The notes under the pieces are model-generated. The model saw only the letters and a program-made list of their open reading frames with translations. It did no database searches and was not told where the DNA came from. Shown one piece after another: positions 58,501 to 64,000 of a stretch of DNA of 64,000 bases. Source of the DNA: Hyphomicrobiales bacterium. Its GTDB lineage: Bacteria > Pseudomonadota > Alphaproteobacteria > Rhizobiales > Rhizobiaceae. Each line of letters begins with the position of its first letter. The first letter of the stretch is position 1. The stretch is taken from assembly GCA_900473745.1 (NCBI GenBank), contig UCMW01000014.1, forward strand, positions 1 through 64,000, written 5' to 3'. A program made the translations under genes and the position numbers.

Positions 58501-60747
58501 CATCGCGGAATGGAAGGCGTGCGAAGTATGCAGCCGGCTGAATGCGATGCCGGCCTTCTCAAGCCTGAAACACAAGGCCTCGATATCTTCGAGTGGGCCC
58601 GAGGCCACGCAAAGCTTCGGCGCGTTGATCGCGGCGATCTCCGCATGGCCCATCAGGTGCTCGCGGAGCGTCTCCGGTGCTGCACGAACGGACAGCATAG
58701 CTCCAGGCGCCTGATCCTGCATCAGTTGTCCGCGGGTGGCCACAAGGGTCAAGGCATCCTCGAACGAGATGACATTCGCCAGCGTGGCCGCCACGAACTC
58801 GCCGACGCTGTGTCCGATCATGGCCGCTGGCCGCAGACCACGGCTCATCCATAGCTGGGCGAGGGCGTATTCCACGAGATAGAGGCAGGGCTGCGCGATC
58901 CGGGTTTCCCTCTGCTCAGCCGCCATCGCGCTGCTGACGGCGCCGGCATGGCAGATATATTCCTTCAGATCGATGCCGAAGCGCATCTTCAGGAGCTCGG
59001 TGCCGCGATCGATCCAGCGGGCAAACTCCGGCTCGCCGTCATAAAGGGCTGCTCCCATGCCGACATATTGCGCGCCCTGACCGGGGAACATGAAAACGAT
59101 CGGCGGCGGTTGATCCTCGGCGGTCGCCGTCACCAAACCGTCCCGTCCGAGGGCCTTGATGGCTTCATCAACCGTGGCTGCGGAAATGGCTGTCCTAGTT
59201 TTGAATGCGTGGCGGCCCTGCTGAAGCGTGGCCGCGACCGCCTGCAGGGAAATGTCGCCGTTCTTTTCAAGGCGATCTGCAAGGTTCCTGCGCATCTCCG
59301 ACAATGCAGGCTCCGACCGGGCGGAAAGCGGCAGGATCACGGGGCCGGAATGCTCCTCGCGCGTTTCGGCCCTTTTCGGGGCCTCCTCCAGCACGACATG
59401 GATGTTGGTTCCACCGACGCCGAAGGCACTGACGCCCGCTCGACGCGGCGTCGAACCCGAAAACCAGTCCGTTGTCTGGCGTGGAATGTAAAACCGGGTG
59501 TTGCCCAGATCGATCCGGGGATTGGGTGTCTTGTAGTTCGGCATCGCCGGTATCTTGCGGTGGTGCAAGGCAAGCGTGGCCTTGATCAGTCCCGCCACGC
59601 CAGCGGCCGCATCCAGATGACCGATCGACCCTTTCAACGATCCGAGCGCACATGTTTCCTTCTGGTCATGTGCGCCAGTGAAGGCTTCTTTCAGGCCGGA
59701 GAACTCGATGGGATCGCCGAGAGGTGTCGCGGTTCCATGGCATTCTATATAGCCGATGGTCGCCGGGTCGATGCCGGCATGGGCGATCGCGGCGCTGATG
59801 GCATCAGCCTGTCCTTCTGCACTCGGGGCGGTAAAGCCGATCTTGTCGGAGCCGTCATTGTTTACGGCGTAGCCACGGATCGTTGCGTAAATCAGGTCGC
59901 CATCTTCCACGGCGTCTTCCAAACGTTTCAGGAGAACCACGCCTGCGCCGCTCCCGAAGACGGTGCCGGAAGCATCGGCATCGAAAGGGCGGCAGATCCC
60001 GTCGCGGGAAACCATCCCGCCTTCCTGGTAGATATAGCCACGCTTCTGAGGAATGGTGATGGAGACGCCGCCCGCCAGCGCCATGTCGCAACTGTAGGTC
60101 AGAAGGTTCTGGCAGGCCTGGGAAACTGCGAGCAGGGATGTGGAACAAGCCGACTGCAGGGTGAAGGCGGGGCCGCGAAGATTGAACTTGTAGGCGATGC
60201 GCGTGGCAAGGGCATCGCCGAGAGAGCCGATCAGCTGGTTGTAGCATCCGATCTGGTAGTTGGAGGTGACCTCCTCCACGGCGGCGCGGTCGGCAAGAAC
60301 GTTGTTCAGAAGATAGGTCGGCATCGAGCAGCCAGCAAAGACGCCGACAAGGCCGGGGCTCTTGTAGGGATCGTAGCCCGCGCCTTCGAGCGCTTCCCAG
60401 CAGATTTCAAGGAAGACACGATGCTGGGGATCCGTGAGGGCCGCCTCGCGGGCGAACATGCCGAAGAACTCGGCGTCGAAGCGGTCTACGTCCGCGAGAT
60501 GTGGGCGGCATGCGACGAATTCGGGGGATGAGCGTTCCTCGTCTGTGAAGCCGTCCTCCAGCTCGTCGGTAGCGAAGATGCGAAAGGCGTTGCCGCCACG
60601 TTTGACGAGGTCCCAGAGTGCGGCGATATCGGGCGCGTCCGGAAACCGACCGGACATTCCCACAATGGCAATGCCGCCTGGCAGATCAGGATCACCTGGG
60701 GCGTCGGTCTCCGGGTTAAGGCCATTTGGCCGGGTGTCGACGTTCAT
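52576..60747 (-). CDS. Hybrid PKS/NRPS megasynthase KS-AT-ACP-aminotransferase-C-A-T
   Basis: A 2723-residue multidomain enzyme. KS spans 24-455, with Cys 201 in ACSTS and His 337 and 377. AT spans 550-860, with Ser 647 in GHSVGE and a HAFH motif at 743-746 that indicates malonyl-CoA. ACP spans 945-1025, with Ser 984. An Ala/Pro/Gln-rich linker covers 1025-1160. A class III-type aminotransferase spans 1180-1625, with Lys 1461 in ATYGKVVGGG. C spans 1655-2085 and has an intact AHHIVCDGW. A spans 2100-2605 (TSGSTGTPKG, YGPTETT, NGKLDRK), and T spans 2620-2690 with Ser 2654. There is no ketoreductase, so the beta-keto group should be transaminated to a beta-amino acid, as in iturin/mycosubtilin synthases. 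Confidence 0.95.
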   Translation of the reverse strand: MNVDTRPNGLNPETDAPGDPDLPGGIAIVGMSGRFPDAPDIAALWDLVKRGGNAFRIFATDELEDGFTDEERSSPEFVACRPHLADVDRFDAEFFGMFAREAALTDPQHRVFLEICWEALEGAGYDPYKSPGLVGVFAGCSMPTYLLNNVLADRAAVEEVTSNYQIGCYNQLIGSLGDALATRIAYKFNLRGPAFTLQSACSTSLLAVSQACQNLLTYSCDMALAGGVSITIPQKRGYIYQEGGMVSRDGICRPFDADASGTVFGSGAGVVLLKRLEDAVEDGDLIYATIRGYAVNNDGSDKIGFTAPSAEGQADAISAAIAHAGIDPATIGYIECHGTATPLGDPIEFSGLKEAFTGAHDQKETCALGSLKGSIGHLDAAAGVAGLIKATLALHHRKIPAMPNYKTPNPRIDLGNTRFYIPRQTTDWFSGSTPRRAGVSAFGVGGTNIHVVLEEAPKRAETREEHSGPVILPLSARSEPALSEMRRNLADRLEKNGDISLQAVAATLQQGRHAFKTRTAISAATVDEAIKALGRDGLVTATAEDQPPPIVFMFPGQGAQYVGMGAALYDGEPEFARWIDRGTELLKMRFGIDLKEYICHAGAVSSAMAAEQRETRIAQPCLYLVEYALAQLWMSRGLRPAAMIGHSVGEFVAATLANVISFEDALTLVATRGQLMQDQAPGAMLSVRAAPETLREHLMGHAEIAAINAPKLCVASGPLEDIEALCFRLEKAGIAFSRLHTSHAFHSAMMEPCIDALRDVASKVTYGRATIPYISCVTGDWQTDALGSSPDYWSRHCREPVRFSDGLVTLCKDQSPILLEVGPGRTLSVFAAQTIGRDQLPAIVQSLPEHDNASAARHFIADAHGRLWMAGSDLPWPGLPNETRKTVSLPTYPFQRQRHWIDAPPSMRRARAAQPVRQTEPESIKSEPFARDEVETMNAISTITVADRTPELETALITLLSEMSGEPIHSGNVNDSFLELGFDSLFIGQFAQKIDKQYRVKISFRELLGNIPSIAALAKYLDQALPPEPAKVEVAFSPAPAAAVQPIASQPATAQMAPQISAPPPAPLPGISGGIQTVQQGHIPGGTGLEALLQSQLALTQNLFAQQFQLLQGAASAPAAVVATAPPALVPPIVAPVTVAAPQATVTPQAFQDSGPSEEIGGERYRHYQQGGSKAKTDITPEKENFINDLVLAYSNRNKRSKEYTQTHRARLADPRTASGFRSEWKEMTFPVVCDRSKGARIWDIDGHEYIDLVNGFGQTAFGHAPDFVVDAMKIQMDDGFAIGPQTPLAGEVAELFGAMTGHERVTFCNTGSEAVMAAMRLARAVTGRDRIVVFANDYHGQFDEVLVKGRAKAKEPIALPIAAGIPSGSVGNMVVLPYGAPESLDWIRTNAEDLAAVIIEPIQSRHPELRPRAFVAELRKIADTSGCALVFDEVVTGFRVDPGGVQAIWGIKGDMATYGKVVGGGMPIGVLAGSGRFMDALDGGHWNYGDDSVPNVVPTFFAGTFVRHPVVLAAARAVLHHIKGEGSALYDRVARRTEALVDEINSELAERGVSPCLRGYKSWFVTDFSSQDPLGGLLYPYLRMNGIHIQDGYPCFLTTAHTEEDFKTIARAFRDAIDALQVVGIFAPKVESELTGPAPAPDRGPKPTLHQAVRAESAALTEAQSEIWLAAQAGDDASCSFNESLSLELNGSLDRKAFLAAIDAVIARHDALHIRFDRNGERFRFISDFKLPVDSVDLTGEADAKAALDDLIEIDAKTPFDLVEGPLARAYLVALGPDRHVLVFTAHHIVCDGWSLNVIINELAAIYSAVLKAERLSLEPAMSFADYAENHAPRADVSTTTSQFWHEQYRELPELPDMPFDRPYPDRRSYAGGTCTVIVPPEITTAVRKRGARTGATMFSTMLAALQVVLARLSGQNDVVIAVPSAGQSLVDERILVGHCVNLLPIRQTVEPATPFEDHLKTTQQLVLKAFEHQDYTYGTLVKTLGVKRDPRRLPLTGIQFNLERIAANAEFEGLDAKIVPNPKSFANFDMFLNMIESKDGIRIDVDYNADVLDRDTVERWIGHLVTVITALAEDISRPVTDLPLLSSQQMKWLAEDLNQSVLDYPQDEFAFSLIADRAQSTPEAVAARHVGRTITYAELEAQTNRFARHLRKIVPGQGERVALLVDRSLDMLVALIGIMKAGHAYVPLDPGHPETRLRQTLAAARPAALVCGNETAAALATDGMVKIRLDEVADSIEALSGAQLERLPTDTEATAYVIFTSGSTGTPKGVTISHRSLTNFLLSMAREPGFTADDVIVAVTTISFDIAGLELYLPLVVGGSVVIADRAEVEDGFALVRLIKESKATILQATPTLWQMIVEAGLDGDSPLKKLCGGEALPKALARTLAAMQGSLWNMYGPTETTIWSSVAQIEDCEAPITIGHPIANTQLHILGADGRLAPPGITGELFIGGDGLAQGYFDRPDLTEEAFVSRDIGLGQTQRLYKTGDLGRRLKDGSLQLLGRRDNQVKLRGFRIELGDIEAVVSQVEGMRQCAVVGARNGRGELVLACYFVADAGSPAADPMQLANAVRAHLPAYMVPAVWSLETELPLTRNGKLDRKTLETRELRRSEVETAAPKTAPRTPMEEKLLTIWKGVLDIDPIGVEDNLYALGADSLTIFRIAARMLDAGLQLEAKHLLRYPSIAELAAYADETAENAPAVGGVVYQIPSLASFRNGARRRMESL

Positions 60748-62663
60748 GGAGTGCTCCGGCGGAACTGGGCCATCGTCCTACGCTGCAGGGCGGCTCGCTG
60801 GTCCGCCGCTGTGGCCCGAGACGGCGTCTGGTCGCGGCCGTCCAGAAAGCGTGCCATGTCGCGCACTGTGGGATGCTTGAAGAGAGCCAGAACCTCGCAG
60901 CGCTGGCCGAGTTCAAGCTCGAGGCCTGCATGGACCCGCATCAGCTGGAGCGACGTGCCGCCGAGATCAAAGAAGTTCCGGTCGGCCGGAACGACCTCCA
61001 GCCCGAGGGCGTCGCGCCAGAGCCGCATGAGAATTTCCTCGCTGCGACTGCGGATGGCCACCGGCTGGATGTCGTCGATCGGAGGCAGGGGCAAGCGTGC
61101 CCTGTCGATCTTTCCGGCGTGTGTCAGGGGGAAATCTGACATGACGAGCGCCGTGCTCGGGATCATGTAGGCCGGCAGACTGTTGCGCAGCCGCTCCATG
61201 ACCGCTGGAACGAGGTTTGCATTGGTCATGTCCTGTATTTCGCGGGGGCGGAGGTAGGCGATAATCCGCTTAACGCCACCGGTCTCCCGGCATTCCACCA
61301 CCGCTTCGGCGAGGCGCGGATGACGGCGCAGAGCCGTCTCGATCTCCTCCAGTTCGATGCGTTTGCCGTTGATCTTGACTTGGCGATCGCGGCGTCCCCG
61401 GAAATGAAAGGTCCCGTTCTCGTCCATGACGGCGAGGTCACCTGTCAGGTAACAACGCGTCGTGCCTTCGATGGTTTTAATCGAGACGAACCGTTCGGCT
61501 GTCAGGTCGGGTCGATTGAAGTATCCAAGGGCCAGCCCGTCACCGGCGATGGCGATCTGGCCTTCGATGCCGGGTGCCACAACCTGAAGATCGTCATCGA
61601 CCAGGATGACATCGGTATGGGCGATCGGTCTGCCGATCGGCAGTTCCGATGCGTCGAAATCTGCGGGGACCGTGAAGGTCGTTGCGATGCACGCCGCTTC
61701 CGTCGGACCGTATACGTTGGTTAGAAGGCAGGCTGGATGGGCAGCAACAAAGCGCTTCACATGCGGAGCTGATGCGACTTCGCCGCCGAAAATCGCATGG
61801 CGCAGGCTGGGCATGGGTTCATCCGCATGGTCGGCGAAAATGTTGAAGAGCCCCGTCGTGAAGTTGACGAATGTGATGTCGTGGACCCTGATCAAATCCC
61901 GCATGTCTGACAGCGAGAAGTTCGCCTTCGACATGATCACGAGGGTTGATCCGTTCAGGAGCGCGCCCCAGACATCCACGGTCGATGCGTCGAAGGAAAT
62001 CGTCGTCGAATGGAGGACCATGTCTCCCGGGCGGAATTCGATGAAATTCTGATCGAGCACCAGGCGAGTGATGCCGCTGTGTGGAACCGCCACGCCTTTC
62101 GGCCGACCCGTCGAGCCGGAGGTGTACATGACATAGGCGAGGTCCGATCCCTTGATGCTCGGCAGGCGGGACGGATCACCAGGTCCCAGGCTTTGCAGAA
62201 CCGTATGCAGGTCGACGATGCGGCTATCGGGAAGGCCGAGGCCACCTAGCTCCGAACCGCTATTGCCGGTGGTGAAGACGACCTTGGGGCGGCATTCGTC
62301 CAGAACATATTGAAGGTGGTCTGCCGGATAAGCCGGATCGAGCGGAAGATATCCTGCCCCGGCTTTCAGTATCGCGAGTTTGGCAACGACTGTTTCCAAA
62401 GCGCGCGGGACAAGCAGGCATATGACATCGCCTTTTTCGACGCCGCAGGACACGAGGTACGTGGCGAGCCCGTCGGAGAGCGCCTCAAGTTCGCCATATG
62501 TCAGACGGGCATCATCGCAAATGATGGCCACCGTATCCGGGAATGCGTTGGCATGATCCCTGACGACCTCCGGGACGCTCTGGCTCTTGCTGTAGCGGGT
62601 CGGTCGGCGGACGCTGCCGCCCGCCGCCTGTCCTTTATCCCCCACGACCTGAAATTCCGTCAT
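60744..62663 (-). CDS. NRPS loading protein, A-T didomain
   Basis: A 639-residue starter module from ATG 62663 (MTEFQVVGDKG). An in-frame ATG at 62786 has no ribosome site and lies past a dyad. The adenylation domain spans about 30-525, with YTSGSTGRPKG, NVYGPTEAA, YLTGDLAV and catalytic Lys in HAGKIDR. The carrier domain spans 540-605, with Ser 571 in LGGTSLQ. By position its specificity residues are D-A-V-N-I-G-V-C-I-K, which matches no code I can recall. It overlaps the KS protein start by four bases and would load the first acyl or aminoacyl unit. The C-terminal basic tail may serve docking. Confidence 0.9.
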   Translation of the reverse strand: MTEFQVVGDKGQAAGGSVRRPTRYSKSQSVPEVVRDHANAFPDTVAIICDDARLTYGELEALSDGLATYLVSCGVEKGDVICLLVPRALETVVAKLAILKAGAGYLPLDPAYPADHLQYVLDECRPKVVFTTGNSGSELGGLGLPDSRIVDLHTVLQSLGPGDPSRLPSIKGSDLAYVMYTSGSTGRPKGVAVPHSGITRLVLDQNFIEFRPGDMVLHSTTISFDASTVDVWGALLNGSTLVIMSKANFSLSDMRDLIRVHDITFVNFTTGLFNIFADHADEPMPSLRHAIFGGEVASAPHVKRFVAAHPACLLTNVYGPTEAACIATTFTVPADFDASELPIGRPIAHTDVILVDDDLQVVAPGIEGQIAIAGDGLALGYFNRPDLTAERFVSIKTIEGTTRCYLTGDLAVMDENGTFHFRGRRDRQVKINGKRIELEEIETALRRHPRLAEAVVECRETGGVKRIIAYLRPREIQDMTNANLVPAVMERLRNSLPAYMIPSTALVMSDFPLTHAGKIDRARLPLPPIDDIQPVAIRSRSEEILMRLWRDALGLEVVPADRNFFDLGGTSLQLMRVHAGLELELGQRCEVLALFKHPTVRDMARFLDGRDQTPSRATAADQRAALQRRTMAQFRRSTP

Positions 62664-63355
62664 CTGTGGTCCCGCTCCATTCGATTGCCTATGCTGCCAT
62701 CCGGTCACCGCGGCCGTGCGGCCGAGTTCTCGTTTGGCAAGGCATTCCCCAAGCTTCAGAATTTCACGGGACCGTGAAATGAACATCTGGTCATTGGGGT
62801 GAAAAGGGTCGGCTGACTAGCTTCGGCCTAATCCGTTTGGCCAGTGAGGTGGAACGCGCCCTCGAACCGTCCGCCGGAAAGGCGGAGACTGTGAATAGTG
62901 AGTAAAAGTCCAGGGGCCAAGCGCGGGGTCCGGGGCGTCAAGCGTGTGGTCGGACGGATGCCCATGCTAACGGAGATGAACCTCGACGCTGTCGGGCGAT
63001 GCTCCCCTTGACCCTTAAACATAGACGCTAAACTGCCGCAAGGCCTAGTCCAAAAGAAGTATCTGATCCAGATTGCTACCACTTTTGGACAGTTAACCTG
63101 GTAGAACTTGTACTCAATGGCCTATATGGAGGGTATAGGTTTCTGCTTTTTTTGATGACGAACAATTCTTTGAAGAATGGCAGGGTGCGAAGCACTCTTC
63201 CGCCTGCCGCTTGCGCCACGGAACATTCTTTCGGGCTTTCGGTTAACCTAAACTGGTAATCACTTTGGCAGAATCCCGAATGAATCTGATTACGCTGGGA
63301 AGTAAATGTGTTAAAAAATTGTTAGTCCGTGGGGTGCGGACATATAGGCGATATC
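62664..63355. other. Divergent intergenic region between biosynthetic operon and Crp/Fnr gene
   Basis: About 690 bases, more AT-rich towards the right end, with no supported gene. It holds the 20-bp dyad at 62761-62780. A weak hairpin, CCTATA-N7-TATAGG (63121-63139), is followed by a run of seven T's (63148 region) on the plus strand. The latter looks terminator-like although no gene ends there. Confidence 0.5.
62761..62780. promoter_or_regulatory. Candidate operator upstream of the biosynthetic operon
   Basis: ATTTCACGG-GA-CCGTGAAAT is a dyad with perfect 9-bp arms, about 100 bases upstream of the chosen A-T start. It is well placed to bind a regulator such as the divergent Crp/Fnr-type protein or another factor. 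Binding partner unknown. Confidence 0.45.
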
Positions 63356-64000
63356 ATGCGGCTGGATGATCATCTTAACATGCGTCAAGCATTGGCCTCA
63401 GAACACCGGAAGCCCGGTGCCCGGCCTACCCGCGCCAGCCTGCGCAGCTATCCCGCTGGAACAACGATTTTCGACGTCGAGACCCACTTGTCACGTGTCC
63501 TGTTCATAGAGAGCGGCTGGACGATCTCGAGCAAGACGATGTCGAACGGCACCCGTATCGTGACAGATTTCTTTCTGCATGGGGATGTTCTCTCGTCCGC
63601 TTCTACGAGCATGTCGCACGAGACCGTTCATGCCGTCTCCGACGTGACCTGTTATGAATTCCAGGGTCAGATGTCCGGTGCCGGCAGCGACGGTGGCTCG
63701 CAACTGCCGCTGATCATGACCATCGAACTGATGAAACGCCACGCGCGCATCGCCGAACGACTTGCCAGTATCGGGCGGCGAGATGCTTTCGGTCGCACCG
63801 GTCACCTGTTGCTGGAGCTGGCCGTTCGCGCGGGAAATCCTTCCCGCCCTGGCCTGAACGGATTCGAGTGCCCACTTAAGCAGTCGGAAATCGGAGATGC
63901 CTTGGGACTGTCGACCGTTCATGTCAATCGCGTGCTCAAGGAAATGCGGTTAGGCGGTCTGCTTTCCTTCCGCAACGGCATTGTCGAGTTTCTCAACCGG
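63356..64000 (+). CDS. Crp/Fnr-family transcriptional regulator (3' end outside window)
   Basis: The frame opens at ATG 63356 (MRLDDHLNMRQALASEHRK) and stays open to the last base, 215 codons. A cyclic-nucleotide-binding-like beta barrel (LRSYPAGTTIFDVETHLSRVLFIESGWTISSK, then TRIVTDFFLHGDVLSSAS) is followed by a Crp-type winged helix (CPLKQSEIGDALGLSTVHVNRVLKEMRLGGLLSF). There is no Fnr-like N-terminal Cys cluster. It is divergent from the PKS/NRPS operon and may control it. Confidence 0.85.
   Translation, partial: MRLDDHLNMRQALASEHRKPGARPTRASLRSYPAGTTIFDVETHLSRVLFIESGWTISSKTMSNGTRIVTDFFLHGDVLSSASTSMSHETVHAVSDVTCYEFQGQMSGAGSDGGSQLPLIMTIELMKRHARIAERLASIGRRDAFGRTGHLLLELAVRAGNPSRPGLNGFECPLKQSEIGDALGLSTVHVNRVLKEMRLGGLLSFRNGIVEFLNR

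Noticed and set aside
62828-63082. An 84-codon leftward open frame upstream of the A-T gene.
   Set aside because: No recognisable domain, composition unlike its neighbours, and it occupies the likely promoter region.
63121-63154. Terminator-like hairpin (CCTATA-N7-TATAGG plus seven T's) that could end a small RNA from 62790 onward.
   Set aside because: The stem is only six AT-rich pairs with G-U extension and I could find no convincing promoter for a rightward transcript, so no RNA gene is claimed.
1-64000. tRNA, rRNA, CRISPR arrays, insertion sequences and phage attachment sites.
   Set aside because: I looked for cloverleaf-type ends, regularly spaced direct repeats, transposase motifs and integrases on both strands and saw none that could be supported.

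Overview
The window looks like chromosome or megaplasmid DNA of a rhizobial alphaproteobacterium (Rhizobiaceae type). The reasons are the high G+C, translationally coupled ATGA overlaps, many solute-binding-protein ABC importers each paired with a LacI or GntR regulator, and protein features typical of Rhizobium, Agrobacterium and Sinorhizobium. This is inference from gene content; no rRNA, tRNA or complete marker gene was seen.

Layout. (1) 1-8396: a branched-chain-amino-acid-type ABC importer split over two divergent arms. The leftward arm has a GntR regulator, a small TIGR04076-type protein, an aldo/keto reductase and the binding protein (cut by the window edge). The rightward arm has livG-livF-livH-livM and an aldo/keto reductase fused to a Rid domain. 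(2) 8647-11088: a leftward dinB, DEDDh exonuclease and 2H-phosphoesterase group with a near-consensus SOS box, followed by a decayed beta-lactamase-like remnant. (3) 11591-21309: a LacI-controlled sugar operon with a ribose/rhamnose-type ABC importer, a ketose 3-epimerase, two kinases and a class II aldolase. Together these suggest uptake, epimerisation, phosphorylation and aldol cleavage of an unknown ketose. (4) 21590-27680: a leftward GntR, PLP-lyase and MalFGK-type importer operon. (5) 28152-30247: an isolated BciA-like divinyl-chlorophyllide reductase homologue and an alpha/beta hydrolase. (6) 30694-39330: a LacI regulator and a CUT1 importer with two different ATPases, a tiny membrane protein and a DhaK-DhaL fusion kinase. 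The promoter carries twin perfect 16-bp operators and the operon ends in a clear terminator. (7) 39344-46174: a cold-shock protein and an RND efflux operon whose first gene encodes an alpha/beta-hydrolase-fold protein lacking its catalytic residues, with a divergent LysR gene. (8) 46362-47519: an M42-type peptidase. (9) 47696-62663: a hybrid PKS/NRPS biosynthetic cluster with its own phosphopantetheinyl transferase. (10) 63356-64000: the start of a Crp/Fnr-type regulator.

The most unusual region is the PKS/NRPS cluster. A stand-alone A-T loading protein feeds a 2723-residue KS-AT-ACP-aminotransferase-C-A-T megasynthase. That is followed by a C-T-TE protein whose condensation motif reads HQxxxDG, whose thioesterase nucleophile is Cys, and whose carrier domain has no adenylation domain. 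A formyltransferase/GINT1-like protein closes the operon. The architecture predicts a beta-amino-acid-containing small peptide, probably with glycine as the next unit. I cannot match it to a known product from the sequence alone.

All three carbohydrate operons carry a strong hairpin directly after the binding-protein gene, consistent with raised expression of that subunit relative to the membrane components.
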